A stretch of 5,949 nt of DNA from an uncultured Eubacteriales bacterium (GCA_902803345.1 CADCPV010000336.1:1-5949), one strand, 5' to 3'; positions 1 to 5,767 are shown, counted from the stretch's first letter. Notes: generated from the letters alone by a model not told the origin. Numbers and translations are program-made.

Positions 1-1
1 A

Positions 2-298
2 TTGACGTGTCGCAATATGCGGTTGCTTGTGCGTAGTGTTTATCCCCAAACCGGCTTTCGGATCATTCCGGTGGATAAAGACCGTCAGAACCAGAATTTA
101 GACCTGTTCATTGAGCGTATTCAGAAGTATTCGGCATTGGACGAGCTGACGCCCTATGCAGCGCACGAGCTCATCAAAGCGATCTACGTGGGAGCGCCGG
201 ATAAGAGCAGCGGCAAGCGCCGCCAGAGCGTCCACATCGAATACGATCTGATCGGATTTATCCCGCTTGATGAACTGATGAAGCAGGAAACGGCATGA
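2..298 (+). CDS. Serine recombinase, C-terminal fragment (DUF4368-type tail), 5' end outside window
   Basis: This is the tail of a large serine site-specific recombinase of the kind that moves integrative elements in Bacillota (TnpX-like). From about residue 28 to 90 of the visible frame the sequence follows the DUF4368 pattern: an N-rich lead into LDLFIERIQKYSALDELTP, then the ELIKAIYV strand, the PDKSSGKRRQ basic turn, and the HIEYDLIGFIP ending. The catalytic resolvase domain and the zinc-ribbon/recombinase domain are not visible and would lie left of the window. Residues 1-25 (bases 2-79) do not look like the coiled-coil segment that normally precedes this domain, so the gene may be rearranged or decayed upstream. 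The TTG at base 2 is not a credible start. The stop TGA at 296-298 lies inside a hairpin. Recognition is from sequence pattern only. I am fairly sure of the family but not of whether the gene is intact. Confidence 0.72.
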   Translation: MTCRNMRLLVRSVYPQTGFRIIPVDKDRQNQNLDLFIERIQKYSALDELTPYAAHELIKAIYVGAPDKSSGKRRQSVHIEYDLIGFIPLDELMKQETA

Positions 299-316
299 CC
301 AATGCCATGCCGTTCC
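286..316 (+). terminator. Hairpin overlapping the recombinase stop codon, possible terminator
   Basis: Bases 286-297 and 306-316 form an 11-bp stem with one bulged A (288), around an 8-nt loop (298-305). The core CGGCATG pairs with CATGCCG. It overlaps the recombinase stop codon at 296-298. No clear T-run follows (AATAAT), so it is at best an imperfect intrinsic terminator. It could equally be an mRNA-end stabilising structure or part of an element end. Confidence 0.4.
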
Positions 317-364
317 AATAATACGCCAAAACAGTCTTACGGGTGGCGGCGCCCGCCCCAGCCC

Positions 365-393
365 TTGACAGAACTCCCGGAATCGGGTACACT
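365..393 (+). promoter_or_regulatory. Sigma-A-type promoter of the AEC transporter gene
   Basis: A perfect -35 box TTGACA (365-370) is separated by exactly 17 bp from the -10 box TACACT (388-393, 4 of 6 consensus). Transcription would start near base 400 and leave a leader of about 50 nt before the ATG at 450. The spacer contains a short inverted repeat, CCCG (376-379) and CGGG (384-387), which might be an operator half-site pair but may be chance. Confidence 0.7.
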
Positions 394-449
394 GAACGGA
401 TGCAGACACTCAAAGTTTTTGCAAAATCATATTCACAGAGGTCTCATGC

Positions 450-1388
450 ATGGAAAACCTGATTCTGTCTTTCAATATTATACTTCCGCTGTTTTTATGC
501 ATTGCACTTGGCTACTTCCTTCGGCGCATCAAACTGCTTTCGGATGAGACGGTCCAGGCGCTGAACAAGCTGACCTTCAAGGTCTTTCTGCCGGTCTACC
601 TCTTCAACAATGTCTATTCCACGAATCTCTCACAGGCGTGGAACGGAAAGCTGGTGCTCTTCTCGGTCCTCGGTGTTGTCGGACTTTTCCTTCTGTTGCT
701 TCTTGTGATCCCGCTTCTTGAGAAGGATCCGAAGAAGCGCGGCGTCATGATCCAGGGCATCTTTCGGAGCAATTTCGCACTGTTCGGACTGCCGCTCGCA
801 ATCTCCCTCTGCGGAGAAGAAAAATCCGGCCCGACCGCGCTTCTTGTGGCGCTGATCGTGCCGGTCTACAATGTTCTTGCCGTGCTTGCCTTGGAAATCT
901 ACCGCGGCGGGAAGCCGAATATCCTGAAGATTCTCAAGGGTATCGTCACCAACCCGTTGATTATCGCATCGCTGATCGGCGTCATCCTGAATGTGCTGCC
1001 ATTCTCCCTTCCGGAGTCCATCGTTAAGGCCTGCTCCGATATCGGGAAAGTTGCGACTCCGCTGTCCCTTGTGGCGCTCGGCGGCTCCTTTGTTATCAGC
1101 GAGGTTCGGAAAAACCTGCGTCCGCTTCTCATCGTTCTATTAGGGAAGCTGATCATCTCGCCGCTTCTCTTAGTTGCAATTGCCGTCCTTTTAGGCTTCC
1201 GCGACGAAACCCTCGTCCCGGTGATGATCATGTTCGGCGCTCCGATTGCCGTGTCTTCCTACCCGATGGCGCAGCAGATGGATGGCGACGGTGAGCTTGC
1301 GGGCCAGCTCGTGGTCCTGAGTTCCGCGCTCTGCATCCTGACCATTTTCCTCTGGATCTTCGCCCTGAAGCAGCTGGGGCTGATCTGA
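450..1388 (+). CDS. AEC-family transporter (auxin efflux carrier-like permease, Mem_trans)
   Basis: This is a 312-residue integral membrane protein of the auxin efflux carrier family (AEC, PF03547). Bacterial members export or exchange organic anions such as malate or malonate, but the substrate cannot be read from the sequence. About ten hydrophobic segments are visible in two blocks of five. The first helix is at residues 7-24, and a central polar linker around 150-165 separates the halves. Family-like motifs are FRSNFALFGLPLA (105-117), the VPVYN turn (137-141), NPLIIASLIG (168-177), ATPLSLVALGGSF (202-214) and GAPIAVSSYPMAQQM (263-277). The length is normal for the family and both ends look intact. 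The start at ATG 450 is supported by AGAGGT at 437-442, 7 nt upstream; an out-of-frame ATG at 446 overlaps it. The gene has its own promoter at 365-393. It converges on the serine hydrolase gene, with a compound repeat filling the gap. Confidence 0.93.
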   Translation: MENLILSFNIILPLFLCIALGYFLRRIKLLSDETVQALNKLTFKVFLPVYLFNNVYSTNLSQAWNGKLVLFSVLGVVGLFLLLLLVIPLLEKDPKKRGVMIQGIFRSNFALFGLPLAISLCGEEKSGPTALLVALIVPVYNVLAVLALEIYRGGKPNILKILKGIVTNPLIIASLIGVILNVLPFSLPESIVKACSDIGKVATPLSLVALGGSFVISEVRKNLRPLLIVLLGKLIISPLLLVAIAVLLGFRDETLVPVMIMFGAPIAVSSYPMAQQMDGDGELAGQLVVLSSALCILTIFLWIFALKQLGLI

Positions 1389-1394
1389 TCCGAC

Positions 1395-1426
1395 TGACCC
1401 ATTTGGGGACAGGTACCAACGGGTCA
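1395..1426 (+). repeat. REP-like inverted repeat, left unit
   Basis: This 32-bp unit starts TGACCC and ends GGGTCA, so it can fold on itself, and it carries the core GGGGACAGGTACC (1405-1417). Its reverse complement recurs at 1552-1584: the first 23 bp match with a single difference, and the final GGGTCA is also shared. GGGGACAG-type palindromic units next to genes are known in Bacillota, where they accompany Y1 (RAYT) transposases. That link is from general knowledge, not from anything in this window. Confidence 0.7.
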
Positions 1427-1477
1427 ATTTCAGATACTGCCGCTATGGGACAGGCTGTTTTTCCCGAGTCGAGGGTA

Positions 1478-1541
1478 ATGAGTTTGCATCTTCGGCGTAT
1501 TGGAACCTACGCCGAAGAAGGATACCCATCTCGCAGGCGAG
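1478..1541 (+). repeat. Dispersed structured hairpin repeat, copy 1 (with 3' tail)
   Basis: Bases 1478-1529 fold as a 52-nt hairpin: a 12-nt outer arm with 8 of 12 positions paired, a perfect 10-bp inner stem (CTTCGGCGTA at 1490-1499 with TACGCCGAAG at 1508-1517), and an 8-nt loop TTGGAACC (1500-1507). A 12-nt tail follows, CTCGCAGGCGAG (1530-1541), which is itself a 5-bp mini-hairpin. Bases 1502-1541 match 4716-4755 at 35 of 40 positions. In this copy the inner stem is perfect and the left outer arm has decayed. Confidence 0.72.
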
Positions 1542-1551
1542 TTATCGTGAC

Positions 1552-1584
1552 TGACCCACCCGGTACCTGTCCCCGAATGGGTCA
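1552..1584 (-). repeat. REP-like inverted repeat, right unit
   Basis: This 33-bp unit is the inverted partner of 1395-1426. Read on the minus strand it begins TGACCCATTCGGGGACAGG, continues to GGTACC, and ends TGGGTCA, so a 7-bp terminal stem (TGACCCA/TGGGTCA) can form within the unit. It begins 7 bp downstream of the serine hydrolase stop codon, on that gene's transcript. Confidence 0.7.
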
Positions 1585-1590
1585 ATACTC

Positions 1591-2763
1591 TTACTCCAGC
1601 ATTCCGTATGCCACCGCACGTACCCGCATGTGGTGGTATTCTTCGTTGTTGGGGAAGGTGTTGTGCATATAGACGACCGAGAAGTGGTTCGTCGGATCGA
1701 TCGAGGTCCAGGTGCCCGCTGCGCCGGTCCAGCCGAATTCGCCGGGTGTGGAGTTCGAGACGCCGCCGATATCCATCATCACGCGGACGCCGAGCCCGTA
1801 GCCGTAACCGTCAAGGTAGGTGTTCCGGAACTCCGAAAGCTGAGTTTCATTCAGCATGTTCGCACGCAGAAGGTCGATCGTATTCTTGCCGATGATCCGC
1901 TTTCCGTTATATATGCCGCCATTTGCCAGCATCTGCGTGAAGATCGCGTAATCCCTGAGGTTCGAGAACAGACCTGCGCCGCCGGCTTCGTACACGGCAT
2001 CCGGCTCGTGGCGGTCGTCCATCATGCCCTTCATCGGCTCGTAACTGCCGTCGTCGTTGATGTGGTACAGAACCGTCATGTCGCTCCGCTCTTCTTCGCT
2101 GCGGTAGCGGTAAGCGGTATGGGTCATGCCCAGCGGATCGAAGATTTCCTTCTTGAGGAACTCGCCGACGGTCATACCAGAGCATTTCTCGATCAGCGCT
2201 GCAACCATTTCATGACCGAAACCGTAGAGCCAGTGCTCGCCCGGATCGAAGCGGGCCGGTACAGCGCCCATTGCCTTCACATCATCCTGCAGCGTATACT
2301 TGCCATTGTGTTCTTTCGCGAGCCGGTCACGGATTTCATTCATCGCCTTGTCTGTCGGATGGTCCGAAAGCCGCGAAGGATAAGGGTATCCGCAGGCCAT
2401 GTTGAAGGTATCCTTCACACGGATCGGACGCTTCGCGGGCCGGATGTTCCAGCCGCCGTTTCCGAGATATTCCGCCACCTGCGTATCCTTATACTCGGGA
2501 TAATAATCATAATAGGGATCATTCAATGCAAATTTGCCGCGCTCAAACAGAATCAGCGCGCCGGTGCAGATGATCACCTTGGTCATACTGAACAGCCGGA
2601 AACGGGTATTCTCGTCGAGCTTCCGTCCGCCTTCGATGTCCATCATGCCCTTGTAGCCTTCATAGAGCACTTCCCCGTCCTTCATCACGATGCAGCCGCA
2701 GCCGGGCACGTGATTGTCCGCAAAATCCTGAAGAAGCGCATCCATATCCTTCACTGTCGACAT
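1591..2763 (-). CDS. Serine hydrolase of the beta-lactamase/penicillin-binding-protein fold (family VIII esterase-like)
   Basis: This 390-residue protein of the Beta-lactamase family (PF00144) has no signal peptide, so it is probably cytoplasmic. Likely activities are ester or amide hydrolysis, as in EstB-like family VIII carboxylesterases; the substrate is unknown and antibiotic resistance should not be assumed. The catalytic SxxK motif is S59-M-T-K62. The second-motif tyrosine is Y180 in HWLYGFGHE, where the usual YxN asparagine is absent, as in EstB-type esterases. The third motif position is GWTGAAGT (344-351) in place of KTG, followed by the SIDP strand and FSVVYMHN. FDPLGMTHTAY (208-218) is another family signature. 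The length is normal and both ends look intact. The start is fixed by AGGAGG (2770-2775) 6 nt before the ATG. The gene has its own promoter at 2795-2823, lies 89 bp downstream of the antiporter gene, and converges on the AEC gene. Confidence 0.92.
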   Translation of the reverse strand: MSTVKDMDALLQDFADNHVPGCGCIVMKDGEVLYEGYKGMMDIEGGRKLDENTRFRLFSMTKVIICTGALILFERGKFALNDPYYDYYPEYKDTQVAEYLGNGGWNIRPAKRPIRVKDTFNMACGYPYPSRLSDHPTDKAMNEIRDRLAKEHNGKYTLQDDVKAMGAVPARFDPGEHWLYGFGHEMVAALIEKCSGMTVGEFLKKEIFDPLGMTHTAYRYRSEEERSDMTVLYHINDDGSYEPMKGMMDDRHEPDAVYEAGGAGLFSNLRDYAIFTQMLANGGIYNGKRIIGKNTIDLLRANMLNETQLSEFRNTYLDGYGYGLGVRVMMDIGGVSNSTPGEFGWTGAAGTWTSIDPTNHFSVVYMHNTFPNNEEYHHMRVRAVAYGMLE

Positions 2764-2794
2764 AAAACACCTCCTATGTCATTTTCTTGTTTCA

Positions 2795-2823
2795 ATTATG
2801 GCACAGGAGGCTTGTTTTTTCAA
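2795..2823 (-). promoter_or_regulatory. Sigma-A-type promoter of the serine hydrolase gene
   Basis: Read on the minus strand, TTGAAA (2823-2818) is followed by a 17-bp spacer and CATAAT (2800-2795), each 5 of 6 or better to consensus. Transcription would start near 2788, giving a leader of about 25 nt that carries the AGGAGG site. It lies wholly in the gap after the antiporter stop codon, so the hydrolase can be transcribed independently of the genes upstream. Confidence 0.7.
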
Positions 2824-2852
2824 TACTTTTCAAGGTTTAAATCCACTGACTT

Positions 2853-4109
2853 TTACTCCAGTTCATCAAAAACCGTGCTGCTCTTTTTCTGCTGCAGCCG
2901 AAGCCAGTAACCGGCGATCATCGAGGACAGCATGGTCGTCAGGATCAGCACCGTGAAGAACTCAACGCTGATGATATTGTAGGAATACGCTACCGTCGCG
3001 AGTACGATTCCCGGACCGCCGCGCGCATTCATCGTGACAGCGAAATTCAACCGCGTATTCATCCGAAGCTTTGAGAAAAGCAAGAGGAGGAAGGTCCCCG
3101 CAAATTCCAGCCCGAACGCGATCACGAAGAACAGCAGGAAGCGCGGCCAGGAGAAATCGTGAATCACATTCAGCTGAATTCCGACCAGCGCGAAATAAAT
3201 CGGGATGAAGAAAGAGAAGGAGAAATTCTCCAGGTAATGCATGCGCGTTTTCGTGATCTCGGAGGTGCCGAAAACTGCCTTTACAAGATAGCCGACGATG
3301 AACGCGGAATACATGATATTGACGCCCGCAAGGTACAGAAGCCCGCATATAAGAAGCAGCACGACGAAACTCAGCGTGTAGAATACATTCGCCGGAAGCT
3401 CCTTTCTGATCGCCCGGACATGGCGGGAAATCAGAACGATAACAGCAAATACACCGAGTGTCACGGCGACGACCAGAATCATCTCCCCAAGCCGTACTTC
3501 GCCGGACTGGGCGATCCGTGTCGCGACATTCAGAAGCACCCAGAGACACAGGTCCTGGAATGTCGAGACTGTCAGCACCGTATTCGCGAAGCGCGTATTC
3601 ATGATGCCCATGTCAAAGAAAATCTTGGAAATAACGGGGATGGAGGTGATCGCGATCCCGATCGCAAAGACAATTCGGTAGGCAGTCACATTGCCGATCG
3701 AGCCGATGTAATACTGCTCGAACATTGAAAAGAAGGGAATGCTCCCAAGCATCGGCAGGATTGTCGCTCCGGCAAATACAAGTCCGATCGTACGGATATT
3801 GGATCTGTCGATCCGGACATCCGTGTTATAGCCCGACAGGAACATCAGAAAGATCAGGCCAAGCTGATAAAAGATATTCAGGACTTTTCCTTCTTCCGGA
3901 TAACCCTGGAAAATACCGCTGATGAAATTCGGGAAGAATATAAAAAGGCAGCTTGCCCCGAAGAGCATGCCGCCCAATATTTCGCCGACCACACGCGGTC
4001 CTTTGATTTTCTCAAGAAGCGTCCCGAAAAGAAACGCCGAAAGCAAAAGAAGTGACAGCGCGATCAGCGTCACGATAATTTCATGTTCCGATAAAGTGGC
4101 AAGCTTCAT
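2853..4109 (-). CDS. Cation:proton antiporter, CPA2 family (Na+/H+ exchanger domain)
   Basis: This 418-residue membrane protein belongs to the monovalent cation:proton antiporter family 2 (PF00999). It would exchange Na+ or K+ for protons across the inner membrane, for pH or ion homeostasis. About 12-13 hydrophobic segments are visible. Family motifs are GPRVVGEILGGMLFG (37-51), the AITSIPVISKIFFDMG core helix (153-168), TFQDLCLW (183-190) with the ion-binding acidic residue D186 preceded by Q185, FFIPIYFALVGIQLN (300-314) and MNARGGPGIVLA (360-371). The QD pair resembles Kef-type K+/H+ exchangers more than the DD of electrogenic Na+/H+ antiporters, but there is no C-terminal RCK/TrkA domain: the protein ends about 16 residues after its last helix. 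The start at ATG 4109 has only a modest ribosome site (GAGGG, about 9 nt away). Its promoter is at 4142-4170. Ion specificity is unknown. Confidence 0.92.
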   Translation of the reverse strand: MKLATLSEHEIIVTLIALSLLLLSAFLFGTLLEKIKGPRVVGEILGGMLFGASCLFIFFPNFISGIFQGYPEEGKVLNIFYQLGLIFLMFLSGYNTDVRIDRSNIRTIGLVFAGATILPMLGSIPFFSMFEQYYIGSIGNVTAYRIVFAIGIAITSIPVISKIFFDMGIMNTRFANTVLTVSTFQDLCLWVLLNVATRIAQSGEVRLGEMILVVAVTLGVFAVIVLISRHVRAIRKELPANVFYTLSFVVLLLICGLLYLAGVNIMYSAFIVGYLVKAVFGTSEITKTRMHYLENFSFSFFIPIYFALVGIQLNVIHDFSWPRFLLFFVIAFGLEFAGTFLLLLFSKLRMNTRLNFAVTMNARGGPGIVLATVAYSYNIISVEFFTVLILTTMLSSMIAGYWLRLQQKKSSTVFDELE

Positions 4110-4141
4110 ACCCCGGTACCCTCGTCCCTGAATCTACAGGG

Positions 4142-4170
4142 ATTATAGCACCATGTAAGGGCGAAGACAA
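4142..4170 (-). promoter_or_regulatory. Sigma-A-type promoter of the antiporter gene
   Basis: Read on the minus strand, TTGTCT (4170-4165, 4 of 6) is followed by a 17-bp spacer and a perfect TATAAT (4147-4142). The predicted start near 4135 leaves a leader of about 26 nt before the ATG. The -35 box lies only 6 bp beyond the stop codon of the upstream VOC gene. A short inverted repeat, CCCTG (4126-4130) and CAGGG (4137-4141), straddles the predicted start site. Confidence 0.7.
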
Positions 4171-4176
4171 TCTGTT

Positions 4177-4632
4177 TTATCGAACCGGTTTGATATTCAG
4201 GTTCACGCCTAAAACGTCTTCCGAATCGACAATGGTCCAGCTGGAGCCCGGATAGATGCCGAGCGTACGGTTCGAATCGTAGCCATCTGCCGCAAGCTCC
4301 TCGATAATCGCGTCGCGCTTATCGCCTACTTCGAAGCCGATATGATGCACACCGTTTCCGTGCTTGTCGAGAAACTCCTGGAAAGAGCTCTCTCCGCCGG
4401 CCGGCTGATGCAGCTCAATCACAAAGCCGGGCATTTTGATATCTGCGACGAGAAGATCGCAGGAAACCGGCTTTCCGCGATAGGTATAGTGTTCGTTTCC
4501 CTGAAGATGCCGTTTCTGGATCGGCGGGACCTCGATACCGAAAAGATCCGCCCAGCCTTTGGCAGCGGCTTCGATGTCAGCGACGACGATATTGATCTGG
4601 GCAAAGCCCTTCTGATCTACGTGGGTATTCAT
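4177..4632 (-). CDS. VOC superfamily protein (glyoxalase/methylmalonyl-CoA epimerase-like fold)
   Basis: This 151-residue single-chain vicinal oxygen chelate protein shows two beta-alpha-beta-beta-beta modules: residues 8-76 (GFAQINIVVADIEAAAKGWADLFGI to VIELHQP) and 94-148 (GVHHIGFEVGDKRDAIIEELAADGY to NLNIKP). The layout and length match the methylmalonyl-CoA epimerase/glyoxalase-like group (Glyoxalase_4). The likely metal-ligand positions read Q12, E73, H97 and N146. The first (often His) and last (often Glu) are therefore atypical, although a Gln in the first strand does occur in some VOC subfamilies. The reaction cannot be assigned: epimerase, lyase, dioxygenase or a binding protein are all possible. 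The ATG at 4632 is preceded by AAAGGA with AGGA 6 nt upstream (4639-4642). A 131-bp gap with a hairpin repeat separates it from the TolB-like gene, and the antiporter follows on the same strand. Confidence 0.88.
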   Translation of the reverse strand: MNTHVDQKGFAQINIVVADIEAAAKGWADLFGIEVPPIQKRHLQGNEHYTYRGKPVSCDLLVADIKMPGFVIELHQPAGGESSFQEFLDKHGNGVHHIGFEVGDKRDAIIEELAADGYDSNRTLGIYPGSSWTIVDSEDVLGVNLNIKPVR

Positions 4633-4653
4633 AATCTGTCCTTTCTGTGATGT

Positions 4654-4681
4654 TTTATGGGAAGGCCCTGAGCCATCCCAA
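4654..4681 (-). promoter_or_regulatory. Weak candidate promoter for the VOC gene
   Basis: Read on the minus strand, TTGGGA (4681-4676) lies 16 bp from CATAAA (4659-4654). Each matches consensus at 4 of 6 positions. It sits just downstream of the hairpin repeat and would start transcription about 15 nt before the ATG. The match is weak; read-through from the TolB-like gene is an alternative. Confidence 0.28.
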
Positions 4682-4691
4682 GCCGAGAGTT

Positions 4692-4755
4692 ATGGGTATC
4701 CTTCCAAGGAGACCTGGAACCGTCTCCGAAGAAGGGTACCCATCCCGCAGGCGAG
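4692..4755 (+). repeat. Dispersed structured hairpin repeat, copy 2 (with 3' tail)
   Basis: Bases 4692-4743 fold as a 52-nt hairpin: a complete 12-bp outer stem with one G-T wobble (ATGGGTATCCTT at 4692-4703 with AAGGGTACCCAT at 4732-4743), an inner stem with 7 of 10 positions paired (GGAGAC/GTCTCC plus C4704-G4731), and an 8-nt loop CTGGAACC (4714-4721). The tail CCCGCAGGCGAG (4744-4755) follows. Arm and loop lengths are the same as in copy 1 at 1478-1529. This copy lacks the GGGGACAGGTACC inverted units that flank copy 1. It ends 8 bp from the stop codon of the minus-strand TolB-like gene. Confidence 0.72.
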
Positions 4756-4763
4756 GACCGAAG

Positions 4764-5663
4764 TTACAGTTCCCCGATACCCTTGATACGGTAGCTCACA
4801 AAGGCGAACCTGCTGCTGTCCGGCGACCAGGAATTGACGTTGATCGTCCCCTGTCCGCCGAAAAGCTTCACGATGGTACGGACATCAGAGCCGTCCGCAT
4901 TCATCAGGCGCAGTTCCACATGCTTGTGCGGCACATGCTCGTTCGGCTTCAGGTCGCCTTTCTTGTAGGCGATCATCACAACCTTCTCCCGGTCCGGCGA
5001 AATATGCGGGAACCAGGTGTTCCAGTCCTCATCGAAGGTCATCTGAGTCTGCTCCGAGCCGTCCACCTTCATCCGCCATGCCTGCATCAGGCCGCTGCGG
5101 CAGGAATTGAACCAGATGTATTCGCCGGCAGAATCGTATTCCGGCCCGTCATTCAGGTCATGTGCAAATGTCAGCCGTGTTTCAACGCCGCCTCCGACCG
5201 GAATCGTGTAAATATCGAACTCTCCGTCGCGGCAGGCGCAGTAAGCCAGCGTCTGTCCGTCCGGGGAAATTCCATGCAGGTAGCTCGGCGCAAGCGGCGT
5301 AATGAGCCGCGGCACGCCGCCCGTAATCGGAAGCGTATACACACGAGACTGGTGGTCTTCCTTCGTTCCGTGGCTGACACAGAGGAGCGTTCCGTCCGCG
5401 CTGATCACATGGTCATTGTTGCAGCGGTCCGCATAACCCGAATCGACCATGATATCCTCTCCGGTCTCAAGATCATAGCGCCAGATCCGGCCCTCGCTGT
5501 TGTAATAGAGCGCCTTTCCGTCCGGCGACCAGTTCGGCGCCTCAATCACCTTGTCATACTCCTTCAGGACTGTGCGCTTCCCGGTCTCAAGGTCATAGAT
5601 TTCCAGGATCGATTCGTCATCGTCCCGGTACCAGGGATTGCTGTACTTTGATAAATCTGCCAT
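4764..5663 (-). CDS. TolB-like beta-propeller protein (PD40/WD40-like repeats)
   Basis: This 299-residue protein is built from six PD40-type repeats (PF07676), as in the TolB propeller. The strand motifs are NWSPDGKALYY (44-54), VISADGTLLCV (86-96), GISPDGQTLAY (131-141), EYDSAGEYIWF (175-185), HISPDREKVVM (220-230) and SWSPDSSRFAF (278-288), about 45 residues apart. Most are followed by a strand ending in an IY/VY/WR-type segment and a polar turn. There is no signal peptide or membrane segment, so unlike periplasmic TolB of Gram-negatives it should be cytoplasmic. Propellers of this sort bind ligands or proteins, or are enzymes such as oligogalacturonate lyase; I see no motif fixing a function. 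The ATG at 5663 is preceded by AGGAAAGGGG with the G-run 6 nt away (5670-5673). The stop codon abuts hairpin repeat copy 2. The upstream gene on the same strand ends at 5768. No convincing promoter is visible in between. Confidence 0.88.
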   Translation of the reverse strand: MADLSKYSNPWYRDDDESILEIYDLETGKRTVLKEYDKVIEAPNWSPDGKALYYNSEGRIWRYDLETGEDIMVDSGYADRCNNDHVISADGTLLCVSHGTKEDHQSRVYTLPITGGVPRLITPLAPSYLHGISPDGQTLAYCACRDGEFDIYTIPVGGGVETRLTFAHDLNDGPEYDSAGEYIWFNSCRSGLMQAWRMKVDGSEQTQMTFDEDWNTWFPHISPDREKVVMIAYKKGDLKPNEHVPHKHVELRLMNADGSDVRTIVKLFGGQGTINVNSWSPDSSRFAFVSYRIKGIGEL

Positions 5664-5753
5664 TATGTTCCCCTTTCCTGTAAGTATTTATGTTTTCCCT
5701 TCCGCATTCCGGAAGAGTCGGGTCCAGATGTTTCGAAAAACCGCTCCTGATTT

Positions 5754-5767
5754 CCGGCTGCAGCCGG
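5754..5767 (-). terminator. 14-bp perfect palindrome after the upstream gene, possible weak terminator
   Basis: CCGGCTGCAGCCGG is perfectly self-complementary (5-bp stem, TGCA loop). It begins directly after the TGA at 5770-5768 of the minus-strand reading frame. A T5 run follows only about 13 nt later on that strand, too far for a standard intrinsic terminator. Next to it is an 8-bp direct repeat, CGGTCAGT, at 5765-5772 and 5776-5783. The function is uncertain. Confidence 0.3.

Larger units (their letters stand above)
1395..1584. repeat. Compound intergenic repeat: inverted REP-like ends around a hairpin
   Basis: A 190-bp non-coding unit fills nearly the whole 202-bp gap between two convergent genes. 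It begins 7 bp after the AEC stop and ends 7 bp before the hydrolase stop codon. Its ends are inverted copies of one 32-33 bp sequence (1395-1426 and 1552-1584), and its centre holds a 52-nt hairpin (1478-1529) that recurs at 4692-4743. No target-site duplication is visible next to the ends, and no transposase is encoded inside. It resembles a small non-autonomous element (MITE-like) or a REP/BIME cluster. It is also well placed to act at the 3' ends of both mRNAs, but it lacks a clean T-run for intrinsic termination. Confidence 0.7.

Noticed and set aside
1451..1465. T5 run in the compound repeat as part of an intrinsic terminator for the AEC gene
   Set aside because: The run is preceded only by a very short CAG/CTG match. 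No stable GC stem ends right before it.
1403..1672. Plus-strand frame of 89 codons across the compound repeat
   Set aside because: It is made mostly of the repeat itself and runs into the hydrolase gene antisense. No ribosome site or domain is seen.
1630..2910. Open plus-strand frame of 426 codons opposite the serine hydrolase gene
   Set aside because: It is antisense to a gene with clear catalytic motifs, ribosome site and promoter. Its translation is rich in H, R and V with no family pattern, as expected for a shadow frame of GC-rich codons.
3159..3728. Open plus-strand frame of 189 codons within the antiporter gene
   Set aside because: Highly charged shadow translation opposite a well-supported membrane protein, with no ribosome site.
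4111..4132. Possible third, degenerate REP-like unit in the antiporter leader (CGGTACCCTCGTCCCTGAAT)
   Set aside because: It resembles 1561-1578 with a 2-nt insertion and one mismatch, but it lacks the TGACCC/GGGTCA ends and an inverted partner. It is too short to separate from chance.
4647..5651. Open plus-strand frame of 334 codons opposite the TolB-like gene
   Set aside because: It is antisense to six clear PD40 repeats, starts inside the intergenic repeat region, and its translation shows no recognisable domain.
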